Source: Micromussa lordhowensis
Taxonomy: Eukaryota > Cnidaria > Anthozoa > Scleractinia > Lobophylliidae
DNA length: 64,000 bases
Assembly: GCA_964020085.1 (NCBI GenBank)
Contig: OZ026603.1
Coordinates: forward strand, 30,201,242-30,265,241
Direction: 5' to 3'
Within the stretch, counting starts at the first letter, position 1. Every line of letters begins with the position of its first letter. Positions 21,517 through 35,030 of the stretch are shown one piece after another. The notes under the pieces were generated by a model. That model saw only the letters and a list, made by a program, of their open reading frames with translations. It was not told the origin of the DNA and did no database searches. Both the position numbers and the translations under genes were made by a program.

Positions 21517-22566
21517 CATTAAGGAAGTCGATAGCTTGTTGAGTACTGAGAAATACAGCTAGCTGATTACGGAAGGAAGACAAACTAAGAATATAGTTCC
21601 AAACAGTTGACATCACGACAGCACAGTGATCATGATTAGACGAATTCTCGGCTATGATTAAAATCGGCTTTCTCCTTACAAATCAAGTCTTCTTTAAGTG
21701 GATACGGGTGACGAGAATTATAAAGAAAAATTTCAGCAAAAGGAACAATAATATCTTGGTTTCCGCCACATTCAAAACGTCGTATCGATAAAAGAATTGT
21801 AAAGCAATCAGTATAGAGAACTTAGACTTTGAGTTTGGAATTAATTAAACAGCTGGCCGTATTAGTATTCACCTTTCCTTGAATACAGTACGTTGTATTC
21901 AGGGCTCGCTGGTTAGACTGACTCAGCAGGTAATCAGGGAGGGTGGGTGGGAAATATTTTGTTCGTTTTCGCGCTGAATAAAAACTGAAATATTTGTTGA
22001 AGAAATTCTTAGCATTTTCCTTCACTGTCGTGGTTGTTATATACTATGTAAGAAATAACCTTTCTTTGCCCCTAAGGTTCTCAATTTTGATCTGCAACTG
22101 TAGACGAAAAATTTCTCTTCGACAACCAATCTCGGGCCAGTTGTAACCAAAAGAGCTTAGCGTAAAACACTTTAGGAAAACAGTTTTACCCTGCACCTGA
22201 TGGGACAGAAAATATTACTGTAGCCGATACCTCGAAAGAGATAATCCGATTTTGGAACGGACATTGTTGTGTGTCTGACCCCTAGTCATTCTAATGGGTC
22301 ATTTGTTTTGACAATCAAACCACTGACGAACCCATGTCGATCTGCTGGAACGAGTGTAGAACAGGCCGGTAAAACACGTTTAGATTTCTAACACTGAACA
22401 GGCGAAACTGGTCAGGCGAAAGGTAAATTATTATCACGCTTTGATCAGTGACAGACCGTTTGGTTCTTATAATCAGCTGAGAGTTTGGAATAGCGATAGC
22501 TATATACCTCGTTTCTAATTGGCGGAAGTGCTCTCAAGAATATCTGGAGTTATTCCTAAATTGCAG

Positions 22567-22708
22567 ATTTAGTTACGGCTAGATTGGAAAACACCAAGCT
22601 GGGAGAGTTTTGGATTCTTTCTTTCGAAATTCTCCGTCATCTGGAGCCTGGCTGTTCGAAGCTGCTAGCAGAGACTTGCGACAAGCGCTTGGAGGTCTTC
22701 AAAACAGG
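22567..22708 (+). other. Exon-like island, unrecognised
   Basis: A CCTAAATTGCAG acceptor is followed by a frame open for 46 codons, up to an ACAGG|GTAAGA donor. GC content is higher than in the surroundings. The peptide includes GEFWILSFEILRHLEPGCSK and looks protein-like, but I cannot assign a family. Only this one island was found, so it may be chance. Confidence 0.3.
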
Positions 22709-25700
22709 GTAAGAGCATTTAATCCATAGATTGCATCACAAATCACGGATTCGGCGTTAGATTTAGGGATTTGGAGAGCATCAAGTCTGGGAAAATGTAC
22801 CAAAAAAGAATCTCATACCGCGATTTCTAAATCTTGCAGCACCGTTCCTCATCTAGGATCAATGAACTTACCGTAAATAATTCAAGTCACTGTTTTATGG
22901 CGAATGAATGACTATCAGTATAGGTTTTGGCGTTAAACATTTTTTTACTGAAGAGATTACTTTTCGCGCCGTAAGGAAAATCATTCAGTTTAGTGCCGGA
23001 GGCTCTACTCGGCATCACTCGACTTCAATTCCTTGGTTTTGTTCCTCTGATTTACAGGGCTTATAATGTGAACAACTCTTTACAGAAACTTGCGCAAATC
23101 ACTGCCTGATTATAATCTTAATTTTCATATAAAGAAGTACTTCCACTCATATCTTTTGCCCGTCATGTGTAACTGAAATGTAATTTGTATAGCCTGAATT
23201 CCCAAGAAAAGCAAATCGTTTTTAATAATTGACTTCGTCCAAAAAGCGTTTGAGCGCTGCTAACTGTACTGAGCGGTGTACTGTTCCCGTCGTAAGACAA
23301 ATTTTTAATTAAGCTTCTCGTGATTTCCAAAGTAAATCAACTGCGATTACATGTAGCTCGCATTTAGACCAGAAATAGTTACAAGATTTTTTGTGCATAA
23401 CAATGCAGTCAGACTTGTTACAGAGAAATAAAACTTATGAGAAGTCTCCCAGACTTATTACCACTACTACCACTACTAACAAGTTCATCACATCAACCTG
23501 ACACTTACGCTTTAGGCTTTATGTTCTTTCACACTTTGTAACTCATTCAAATATTTTTGTCACTTAATATTAATTAATCATGTATGTTTCGCCTAGTTGT
23601 TATAAAGTCCAACGGTTTTTCAAACATTATGTAACTGAAGATGACGTTGGCAACATGGAAACATGTCTTTAAAATTAAAACATGTCGTAACGTTCTTCAC
23701 GATTTACTTTCTGCTGTCTCGACCTTTTGGTACTATTACATTCCATATGCGTTCATAATTCCATATATATCTCCAACTCAAAGCTATTGCCACCTTTGTT
23801 TAAAAAATGCTCTAGTAGGCTTTTGGCTTTTGGAATCTTGTCTTTACAACATAGCTATTAAACTCGTCGTAATATCATTGGATATCGTCCATTATCACAA
23901 CATGACTCCTATTAATATCAAAAGAGTCGATCGCTTCCTAAATATTCAGAATATTGGTGTCTAACTTATTAATTAAGGCACTTAACAAAAACGTTTGAAC
24001 CATTCAGTGTGTATGTTGGCCTTTCTAAACCGAACATAACCTACCAAGAGGAAACTGAACCGTCCAAATGATTCGAATCGAAACTTAGCAGCGAAATGAC
24101 ATTCCGGCTGGGTAGAGAGTAGTCAACTCCAGATCTATACATGCGTTTTCGTGAAGCTATGAAGGGTCCATCGACGTCTGTACAGCGAAAAAATCGTCGA
24201 CTGTGTAAAACTGTGAAAATCGTTATTTGCGACGAAATTTAAACCATATATTTGCCTTGAATCTATGCTGCCTCGTTTCACCCCGCTTACAGTTGTAATC
24301 GATGGATATGTACTAGAAGATAGATCCATAAAGGTGTTTTGTCTTGAACGAGTTAGACTCCGAAATTGAGAAGTAAGAAGACAACAACAACAAACAAACA
24401 AGTGCATGACCGTTTTTTTGAGCGGACGCGCAAAATGGGGTCAGAAGGTACAAGTTCAGACTCTTTAAACTCCGCGTATTCAGCGGACAACAGGTTACAG
24501 TTGGTGGCTGAAAATGAAGTTTACTTAATCACTGAACTCAAATGTTAACATTATGCTATTCTGTGATCTCGGGTGGCATTTGCCCTCTTAGAAACAATTG
24601 GTGGAACAAACTGTCTACCAGGTGAACACCTTCTGTACATGTTAAGCCCTTTTTTCATTGCCCTTTGGGTGCCTGTTTGCATGTTGTCCGAATGTAGGGA
24701 AGGAGTAAAAAACACCGTCTCGACTGCTCTCAGCGTGATTTCAGCTGAAGCATTGCTCAATTACCATGATTGCGAGCGCCGGTGATACAGTGTCAATGTT
24801 TCAGAACAATTTTAAGTTCATCAGTGCCATACAATCAGCTAACACTTAGTGCTGTAACGAAGGGCTGGCTTCCATCAGTCTTGCGTTTATATATCGATCA
24901 TTCTTAGCTGTTTACCTCATGAAACATTGGACTAGAGCTTTATTAGTCTAGTTCAACAATCTTCATGACTCGATCGGTTCGAAATCACTGAGCTTCCTCA
25001 GTGCATCAATTACAGTCCACAAAATATCCGATAAGTATGAGAAAACGCAAGAAGAGCAAATTCAACAATAACAATCCACATGAAGCCAAAATGCAATAAT
25101 TAGACAAATTGGGCGCCAGTCAAAAGAGAGTGAGACACTACTACAGCGAAGGAAGCTGAGACAAGGAACGAAAATGACCACGCTGAGTTAGACTCGTGAA
25201 ACTCATCACTTATTGAATAAGCTTTTCTTGCGAAGGATATTATAATTCGTTCTCTGTACGTGAAGTTTTGCAGCGAGTTGATACGTTCAATTATTCATCC
25301 ATAAACTGTTTCGCAGTATGAAGTATACAGTCTCCCGAGACAAAAACGAAGCATTCCAACAAGAACGAAACAAATTGGCGGACGCCACTCAAAGCAAGGT
25401 TGATCAACTCAAAAAAAACTGAGTCATGGGATATTTTGTTCGTTATGTGATTTATAATTAAGAAACATTGCTGGCCTTAGCAGATGAAATAACTCGTTTT
25501 GATCTGGGCTGATTTCATTTGTTTCAATGGAGAGCATTTCTACAGGGAAGAAAACAAAATGGCCGACTCGTAACGGTACTCGACAGGGAGTCGTGAAATC
25601 ATTTATTTTCTCCTTTCTTCCGACATGTGCAGGTTTGATCTGTGTAGCTTGGTAGCATTACGACTTACCCGTTACCATAGCAGTATATTGCTTTGATCGA

Positions 25701-28700
25701 GAATCCTTCCATCTGCGTCAGCCAAAAAACAGGAGAGGCAATCCCATAGCGAAAGAAGCAAAATGGCTTTTCTCAAGTGTCATGTGGTTTAGTTTGTTTT
25801 GTTTAAAAGACAGGCGTCTATTGGAGATAGCTGTGGGCTTTCTCTTAGCTTTCAACTGACACAACCAATTCGCAATGTTTGGTGTTTTTTGTTGGGTGGT
25901 TCAAATCGAGATAGTAAAAATCAGATGTTAATTTTCTTCCGCTCCTATAGCTCCGAAAGCTCTGCTGGTTGAGCAGAGCAGTTTTCTACAAAAGAGCTAA
26001 GAATATGGAAATAGCTACTTTCATGTTGTTTTTTCTTCATATCACATTTTCATATGTCGCATGATAACTTTATTACTGCTTTGCAATAGTCCTTTATAAG
26101 CATGACTCGTTTCATTTTCTTTATGTACTAGTTACAGCTCCATCTTGTTCTCATTATCTGTGTCAGTTTCTTTACATTTCTCTATTCGGCGGTCTACGAA
26201 AATGCTTGGAAAATGAGCTTTGTTTCAGAATGTTTTTGCTACACTCTTTATAGTTTTTCCCAATCATTTTTAACTGTTTTCAAGTAATTTCTGAGCCCCT
26301 CGATTCTGTTCCCACCCTAAATCCAGCCTTGTTATCGATATTGCCACGGCAGAATACCATTGAGATAAATCCTTAAAAACACTGCATTTAGCGCGACCTT
26401 TGCGCTCACAAACATTTATCAAACGATACACATGTGTTTGTTATATAATTCTATCAGGGCAAAGAGGCTATTTTGGTAGTTCAGCCTTATATGGGACATT
26501 GGGATGTTTAAGATAGAAGCAAGATCTTGTTAACTACGAACCTGTGTTCAACGCCTGAGGTTGTGATTGGAGCTGCATCGATAGACATCAGATTATCATC
26601 AGCCAATTAGCTTCTAATGCCCATAAAAATATTGAGCGAAAAGATATCGCTTAAATAGACAACAAACTACTTAAGATTTTGTTACATATAACTGCAGTGC
26701 TTAATTCCGGAGTATAAGCAAATTAAGAGGATTTATCGGTTTGCTCAAGCTATCAAAGGTTCCCGCCCATTTAACCGTGACCAACATTTAAATCACAGGG
26801 TAAGAAAACTGCTACAAACGATTTTACCTCGAACTCAAAGATTAATACTCCTTGCTGGTAGCTGGCCTTGCATTTGGTAAGTTCGTAAAACTCAATTAGA
26901 AGTAGAACTTGATTTTACAGTGAAGCCCATCCCCAGCGCTTTCAATTTCACCTTGCTTCTTCGTGCCTAGTTTCACACACAAAGCCTCAGGGAAACGCAC
27001 TCGTTCAAGCCCAAACGTTTAAAGTTAGTTTGGAGAATTTTTGATACATCACGGCAAAACAGTTGATTATTTTCTATATTCTCGTTACCGTTCCATTTCA
27101 TCAAGTATTGGCATTGTAGGGAGTAGTGAGATGCCGATTACAACTGGAACGAAGAGTTAAATATTTTTGGCCTACTTCCACCAATGAGGAGCCCTGAGTC
27201 GGCTAAATCGGTTTAGAATTTTCTCGAACAGACCGACTGACTCAATCAAAAGATGATCTTCTCTCGGCTTAATGCGATTAACCGGAAACAAGCAAACAAG
27301 CAAACACATGTTATTTGGGTTTGATACGGCAGCAAGGCTTATCACTGCGGCAAGGTATTTCTGCCGTTCGCAAGAAAATGCCAAACGCGATCGAGATTAT
27401 TAACTCTGGTTGGTGTTAGTCGTCGTTTTCGAGTGCATGATGCGATTAGTTTTGCAGCAGGATACGGCAAGATATAAAATCAACGGTGTCATTATATTAA
27501 TCCAACTAGTAAAGCTATAAAATCATTTCGCGCGCACGGCTTCCACTTAGTTTGCCGCCGTAAACCGAGCTGGGACAGGTGCAAAACTGAACAGAGCTTT
27601 CTTTAGAGACGCCCACCAAAATTGCTCAACTTAATTACAAGGCGTACACCGGCAGCAGCCCATAGCTATCTATCCCTACTGGTGAATGCTTCGATTTGCA
27701 AGTTTTTTTTCCTCTTCAGGTGCGTTCGTATTTTCAACTGTTTAATCGTATACATAACAATATTACGTTGATGCAAGATTTCAATGAAGGTTCCATGTCA
27801 AACTCGGCGGGATTTTTATTATGCACCGTAAACAGTCCTCTATTTTTTAATGAATAAGAACTTAAATATATGTCAAATAGTTTGAACTAATGTGAGGTCC
27901 GTATTTAGGGAATCGGAACTAAGGAGTTAAAAGCTTCTTTAGGTCCTTTAGGTGTTTTCGCAGACCTCCCATTCCAATACCTTGACAGAAGCACGGCCTT
28001 CAAATATTTCTAAAAAAACATTTGCAGGTGTTTTAGTTAGTGACATACATGGAAAAGCAGTTCCAAGACATAAAAAAGAAAACAAGGCATAACAAAATAT
28101 ATAGCCTTTTATAGTATTTCATATTCTATCCGTTACCAAGAACCAAGCTCATTAGCTTTCATTTTAATGGTCGCACACTAGGGTTTCACCCACAATTAAA
28201 AGTTAAACCCACCTTGAACTGCATAACAAACAGTAATACATGAAGCTACAGAAAAGTACGCATTAATGAGTAGCTCTCATTTGACACATCACACTTTAGA
28301 GTTTTCACCCAAGGACTCAAAAGTAAAACTGAACCATTTTGTTCTCTATAAGAAAGAGTGGCATGTGAAATTAGCTTTTACACACTAGGGCATCCAGGTG
28401 AACTTGTAGCGGAATAAAAGACTGTACACAGGAATGCAATGCGAAAAATACTAAACGATTAGATTATTCGCTCTCGATTTCTATCGCGTGATAGTTGACG
28501 AGGGCGCAAATTTTATCTAAATCCTCTTCACAGACCCTTCGAAAACGCCAAGAAGTGCACGTTAGTTTGTTAACAAGGAAACACTAGCACGGTATTCAAT
28601 ATCTATCACAGAATAGATAGTGAGTAACGTAGCCAATCGGAGAACAGCATTGGTGATAGAACGCTAGAAGATTTATATATACTAAATAGCTTTATTCGAA

Positions 28701-29738
28701 TGGTTACACGAAATCAGACTCAGATGAAATTTCTGATGGATCACGCTCTTTTTAAGACAGTTTTGAGTTGTTTTATTTATTCTATGAAGTTAGAACTACA
28801 CGAGCCACTCGAAAAAGCTCTGTTCAATTCAACTTTATTTTAAATGGCAACTTTTTCCCAAGAGTTTTAACATAATTTTATTAACTACCAAGGATGCCAT
28901 CTAGCGTAATAAAGCTTCAAAAGCTAGAATCACATGAATTCCGAGTCACGACTAAAATTTCATTCACTGGAGGGGTCCCTTAATATCAGCATTTCGGCTG
29001 GAGAAGATAGTGGCTTCAATATTTTCCACTTGAGTCCTCATCAAAAGCATTAAACATGTTACTGGCTCTGGGATAACTACGTCGTATAACCGCCATCATG
29101 TGTCTGTGCTACACCGCAGTCCAAATTTCCTTCCACTTTTATCAACATTACTGAGCTATAGGGAAAGGACAGCTTGTGTATCAAGGAGGGGTCGATCCTT
29201 GAAGCCCCACGCTCGCTGTTTGAGTTTGTAATGTTACAGTTAAGATTAGTAAAAAGCCATTAATCGTTGTTGGTACAAACAACACCTTCTACAGACGAAA
29301 CTCCCTTCGTTTAACTCCTTCCACATGGAAACTGCCTAGGCCTAGAAGTATTTTAATTTCTTACAGTGAGACATGCCAGATTATTGACTGGTGAGCTGCT
29401 AAACAGCCTACACCTGACTGGATTAGGCATGAGCGCTCCTATTCAGACCCTCGTGAGGTAACACGGTGGAGCCCCAATATTTACATCTTCATTTTTGTGC
29501 CCCGAGCTGAGAGCGCCTCTTGTTTTTGGCCCGAAGCTTTTGTACCCTTTGGGGCTAACATAGCTGACCTCATGCCAAATGTTTAAATACGATTACATCA
29601 ATGCTGTTTTCGGCTCAGAGCCTGAGGCCTTAAAAACACGTTTCTGATTTCTAAATCTAACACGTTCTTCCAAGAATCCTCGTCCTGTCCAAGTTAGTGT
29701 CGTTAGTATTACGTGTGGATTTGCAACTTTCGTCACAC

Positions 29739-29937
29739 TGACGTCACGTCCCTATTTATTCCCTTTTAATATCCTGCTATATGTCACAATCAAAATAAGA
29801 CCTCTTGGCAGTTCCATTTTGACCTGTACAGCACGCGGCGTCTTTGAAGCACACGTTTCTGTGTTCTTAAGAAGAGAGACACTGCCAGGTTTTAGACCCA
29901 TTCACAATTGGTACAACACTGGATGAATCGAGGATTG
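29739..29937 (+). promoter_or_regulatory. Possible promoter and first exon
   Basis: A full CRE palindrome, TGACGTCA (29739-29746), is followed by the TATA-like CTATTTATT (29752-29760). About 180 bases later comes an exact GTAAGTATG donor after GGATTG (29937). An ATG at 29923 would give five codons before the donor. This arrangement fits a first exon, possibly an upstream alternative start for ARHGEF17 12 kb away or for an unknown noncoding RNA. No transcript evidence is available from sequence. Confidence 0.25.
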
Positions 29938-32608
29938 GTAAGTATGCGAGACACAGGGATACTGTGAAGAAAGATCATGGAGAGGTATTTGCGTAATTTT
30001 TTGGGCTGGGTCTTCTCCTATGTAGGTCAATTGATCAGTTGTATAACCTACTTGTATTTTACCCGCGTAGACAAATTGTATCAGTTGTTAAACTCGAAGC
30101 AACGATTCTTTTTAAATCCCAGTAAAGTTACAACAGGAATAGTGAAGAACCAAGTATTCATACAATCTTCTAGCTCCACTAGCAACCGAAATATTGGTAG
30201 GAAGAGTGCGAGGAATGGGGAAACAAAACGGTGTACGCATCTAGACATTTAGCGAATTGTAATCAGTTGTTTTGCGTTCAAAATGGGGCACGTTTTAAGG
30301 TTTACTCCACTGCAGCAAACAGTCAGCATAAAGTACCACGTGCGTTTAATATTTAAATGGTCACACATTAGAGTCTCATCCACTGTCGTAAAAGTTACAG
30401 TCGCTGTTTTACTGTGACAATTTACACAAAAGCGCATGTACAATAGCTTTTACTGTTCTCGTTCAGTTCCCTCAGTGCAAGATGTCCCTGCTCAGCTCTC
30501 TGACACTAACTGTGACACTGTTAACAGTGATTAATTTAATGAGAGTCATTTGCTGAGACAACTTCTTTTAGTAAGTTGCCACCTAGCGGATGTCCTCTAA
30601 AACGCAAAACGTAACTATTTTAATTTAGCTTTCTTGGGCCTAGGCATTACCTTGCCTCGCAATGCTCCGTGTCTGCAGCACGGTTTGTTTATGGTCTATT
30701 TGAAATATTTGTTTATTCATTACAGTGTCCCCAGTTCGCACAACAGTGCTAAATGCATACGGCACTTAAATAAAGTTATTATTATTAAAGTTACCTGACT
30801 ATTATTTAAGTTATTATTATCATTGGTATTATTATTATTAATGTTATTACAATCAAGCTTTAAAACTATTGTTTCCAATCCTCAGACGCCCGTCTGTTTC
30901 CTTTTTTTTGTCTCCTGGATGAAAATCAATGGTTTGTTTAAAGAGGATTAGTGGTTTAATCTATGATGGACGTGAACTCTGCTGAGCCTGAAATCACTTT
31001 ATGACTTTGTAATGTTACTGTTGAAACCCAGAAGCAAACAGAAAAAACTCTGCCGGTTGAAGCAGTCAAAGCTTAAGGGCTCGATCAACTGAAACAGGTC
31101 ACCTTACACGTCGAGTAGGACATGAAAGTTAGCCCGCCGTTTGCAGTAATTCTCTTTAGTTTTATTTGTTTTCCTTATTCAGCATAACCTTTGGAATCTT
31201 TGCCAAATAGGCTTTCGCGAAATAATTGAAAGTCGAAAAAATGTGACAATCATTTTTGCCCTTCCAGAGCTAAGATTAAACTTTTAATTCTCGTCATTAA
31301 TTGTCTACAAAGCCCTGTTTCCTGTCGACTATTATAAGAATCAACTACTACACTGAAAACAATACCCCATTAGTCTCTGTGTCCGATTTTCCAACAGTTG
31401 CATGATTGTACAGAAGGATAGATGAACACAAAATTTAGCCGGTGTTTGTTTATTTATCTATCCCCTCCACTAATCTGTTAAGAAATTTGATGTTGATAAT
31501 TTTCAGAAGTTACAAGATTATCGGGCGATAGGCTGTTCATATTTATTTTTCCTTTTCAACCTGCTTTATTTTTTGACTGGCAGCCGTTCTAAGTCTAGGG
31601 TAGAGAGTCACGTTTCTCATAACTCCTAGGTTCTTTGTCTTGAAGCCTCTTGAAGGCCGGAGGGGGGCCGGGGAGGTTGAGGTGAGACAAGACGAAGGGA
31701 AACGTTCCCTGGGAATGAAGATTATGGGGGACTTCGTTAGAAAAAAAAACTATGTTATACAAAGAAGACAATTCCTGTTAGGCGGCAATCCACGGTCTTG
31801 CAATTGTGACCGAATTTCTGGAATGGAAAGCTTGACTGAATTGCTATGCTCAGAATGTGACTGAGTTGTTTGGGTATTTGGCCTGCGATTATCGTATTAA
31901 TGGCTCTTTTAAAGAAGATGATCCCAGGAATCTGTTACATCAGAGAGATTTTAGGAAAGCTATCAGAGCGCAACACCGCATCACGATATACATCAAAATT
32001 TATTTTTCTCATCATAAGCTGAGAACAATACAAACAACAACAACAGCTGGCTTTATTTGCACAAATACATAAATACATACAGTGTTGCAAAAGCTTTTGT
32101 AAACTAAAACTAAAACAGCAATGATTATCTTGAACATATAATAAGGTTATGATTTAGTAATCAAGTTACATGGGTTTGATTTGAGAGCAGAATATTGCGC
32201 AGATCAAAGCAAGATGAACTGAATTTTGCTAATTGCATAGTAACATAATGATTTGTAGAAGTCATAAGTTTGCAACAACAAAGATTGCAAGGGTCTTTGC
32301 CTTTCAAAATTGCGAGGTGCATCATATGGTCTCCAGCCACATCTAGAAAGCTTAGCTATATTTAGCTTCCAGCTATATTCAGAAAGCTCAGCCTAGCTAT
32401 ATTTAGAAACAGAATGGCTTTTTCAGTAAGCAGAGGTGTTAAAATCATCAAACAAATTAACAAGCTCGCTGACGATTCTTTCATTGGTTGTTATAAATTG
32501 ACCGCGGAAATGGAACTTAGAGTCATCACCAAACCAATAACGAGGTGCAAACTGACGAAGAGCTTGATTGTTTTACAATCCAAGGACTAGCACTAGGGTA
32601 CCATCCGC

Positions 32609-33261
32609 ATTACGTCGGAGAAATTTGAAAACGGAGGTTTCACTCTGAACATATTTAATAGAGGCCCTCTATTAAATATGTTCAGAGAGAATGGTTAGGA
32701 AACCTGGCAAAGCTCTTTGTCGTATGTTTTTGTTTGCTATTTTGGGGGTTGACCCTGTACAGAACCTGGCAAAATACAAAAGGTGGTTATGTGCGCTCAT
32801 ACAACTATTGCGATTATGTAACTCAAGCATAGTCAATGAGCATAAAACAAAAGATGTGTTGGGTCAAGGACCCTTCCAACATAAATCTTGGCCTGTTCGT
32901 TTGCTTCTTTGATGTCCACCGGCCTTCCCAACCATTGCCCTCTATTGACTATGCTCTGAAAACAGACGATGTTTTCTGTCTACTCTAGCTACTGAGAAGG
33001 AATTTGAAAACGTAACAATCACCGGACGATCATTTTGGATTTGTGTTTGAGGAAAACCACATGATGATCGTGAAGCCGTCGTTTTCCAAAACTCTCCGTT
33101 TTCAAAATGTTTTCCGTCCACACGAAACGAAAAGCCAGCGTTTTCAAATTCCTCCGGTTTGAAGAGCGTTTTCGAAAAGCTTCGTTTTCGTGACGGATTA
33201 GTGTGGACGGTAGGCCTAACCGTAGAAATAAAGCTGCGCTTTCAAATTCCTCCGACGCACG
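32609..33261. mobile_element. Probable hAT-like MITE with a nested hairpin
   Basis: The left end CGTCGGAGAAATTTGAAAACGG pairs imperfectly with the right end CGCTTTCAAATTCCTCCGACG. Internal CGTTTTCAAATTCCTCCGG and GTGTGGACGG pieces resemble hAT MITE ends. The perfect hairpin at 32643-32687 lies inside it. Borders are approximate. Confidence 0.5.
32643..32687. repeat. Perfect 22-bp inverted repeat with a 1-base centre
   Basis: CTCTGAACATATTTAATAGAGG (32643-32664) is followed, after one C, by its exact reverse complement (32666-32687). In RNA it would form a tight hairpin; in DNA it is a near-perfect cruciform candidate. Confidence 0.9.
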
Positions 33262-33389
33262 TTTTTTATGGTCAGGAGCATCACTAATTGTCCTGATAAA
33301 GCTGAATTGACGGAAACCCAAAATTCTAGAAATAATCCGATCAAGTATGAAGTACTTAATAAACAATAAGTGTGTTTAATACTGCATGT

Positions 33390-33826
33390 AATAGGCCCTT
33401 TGCAGCTGGGGTCACGTGACCAAATTTTTCCTAGAAAATTTTTATATTATGGGCTATAACTTAAAGAATGCCAGAAATGGAAAGAGCGCATCGAAAATAC
33501 CAAAATGGCCAAGTTTGAGCCCCCTGTAATGAAAGAGTAAGTTTATACGACACTTTGAATTTTCGGAAAATTTAGAAGTTTTGTATGGGAAATGTTGCTG
33601 GAGAGCAAGGTCTTGCGTGCTCTCCAGCAACATTTTCCATACAAACCCCCTATTTTTTTAAAAATTCAGACTGTCATAAAATCTCATATTTTAATGACGG
33701 GGGCCTCAAATTTGGCCGTTTTGATATTCTCGACATGCTTTTTCCATTTCTTCCATTTGTTAAGTTATAGCCCATAATTTTATGAAAAGTAGGTCACGTG
33801 ACGGCTTAGCTGCAAAGGGCCTATTA
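33390..33826. mobile_element. Foldback MITE, about 435 bp, with a central hairpin
   Basis: The terminal inverted repeat ATAGGCCCTTTGCAGCT (left) and AGCTGCAAAGGGCCTAT (right) continues inward with TCACGTGAC on both sides and GGGCTATAACTTAA / TTAAGTTATAGCCC. The centre has GTTGCTGGAGAGCA / TGCTCTCCAGCAAC. TA flanks on both sides suggest a 2-bp duplication, but other 2-3 bp readings are possible. Confidence 0.8.
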
Positions 33827-34881
33827 TGCGTTAAAACTACCGGTATTCAAAGTTTGGAAAGCCTTTTAAATAGGCAGCAATTATTGTTTACTTCATCTTT
33901 AAAAATCTTTAAAACCTGTAACTGGTATACTTCTAAAATAGTTAATCATAGACTCTACTAGAAGCTTACAACGAGACACTTTAAAACGAGGGTGCAAATT
34001 GAAAAAAGCTTGCACTCACAAATTTGGCGATTCTTCAATTTTTTGTATCTGGACTGCAATTTGTAGAATCAAGAGACCGCATAGTCTCTTGATAGAATTA
34101 ATTCTAACATTATCAACACGGACTAGAATCTTTAGAGTTTTAAGAAACAATCACAATGAACTTAACTTGGAAGATTTTGAAATTGCCCAAAAATATTTCC
34201 TTCAGTTCCGTAACATGAAACGATGACTTCATATGACGAAGAGTCGACGTCAGTATTTCTGAACAGCCGCCATCTTGATTTTCATGATTTCTACAAGACA
34301 ATAGACAAACAGCAAAAAAACTTCGCTCATTTTATTTGAAAATAAAAAGAAAGAAATAAATGAAAGGCACTGGAAGGAAGTTAAGATTCCATTCAACACA
34401 GAAAATTCAAAATTTGAAAAACATTTCTGTCACAATACTGTTGCCTTGGGAACATCATGTTCTTTGACCAATCATACGTTATATTGTTCCCAAATAAAGT
34501 TTAGAAATTGCCTCTAAATTTGGAGTTTAATACTCTATGCTTTTAGCATTTTACAATCGTTCAAAGTTGGCGAGAACCTCAAAAGGTCTCCACGAGCAAT
34601 ATGCTACAGAACAAAGATTACTTCAGTGTAAATTAACTGAAAACAAAACCGTGAAAAACAAGATTTATGTCGGCGCGACAGACAACCAGTTTAGCTGACT
34701 GCAATCCAGTTTTGACCGTTCTTAAACCGTTTTGTCCAATCCTTGTATGTTTTGTATGTAACTGAAATGCGTGACCTAAATCTCTGAAGATCTCTTCGTT
34801 ACTGAATAACATTCCGTCAAATGAAGACATGGTTGCAGTTATACACATAACTTATAAAGTAGTTGTGAAAAAATAATATTA
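33827..34881. other. No gene recognised
   Basis: It contains a short hairpin ATCAAGAGAC/GTCTCTTGAT with a 6-base loop at about 34069-34094. Otherwise no structure or coding signal is seen. Confidence 0.35.
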
Positions 34882-35030
34882 GCCTGGAACGGCATTCGAA
34901 CCCATCAGCACTCGCGATACCGGTGCAGTGCTCTACCAAGTAAACTGAGCTATCAAGCCAACTATGAGCTGGTCACGTTGTGAGTTCGCAATATATCATG
35001 TCTTCATATCTTTCTCCGCAAATATAGATG
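34882..35030 (-). mobile_element. tRNA-like SINE, minus strand
   Basis: Read on the minus strand: a head GCGGAGAAAGATATGAAGACATGAT, then a tRNA-like body with GGCTTGATAGCTCAG (A-box region), GGTAGAGCAC, and the B-box GGTTCGAATGCC (34891-34902). A three-base insertion in the D-loop (TTTACTTGG) and a poor anticodon stem make a working tRNA unlikely. The same head occurs at 5505-5530. Confidence 0.75.

Larger units (their letters stand above)
20641..32608. other. About 12 kb of gene-poor, repeat-poor DNA
   Basis: I see no recognisable gene here. Items inside are a duplicated segment at 21284-21516, an exon-like island at 22567-22708, a possible promoter near 29739-29937, and ATT-type microsatellite runs at about 30775-30850. 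Most of it looks single-copy and is unusually free of MITEs compared with the flanks. It could hold long introns, noncoding RNA or distal enhancers. Confidence 0.35.

Noticed and set aside
23641..23964. Plus-strand 107-codon open frame
   Set aside because: AT-driven Ile/Leu/Tyr-rich composition, no recognisable family and no supporting signals.
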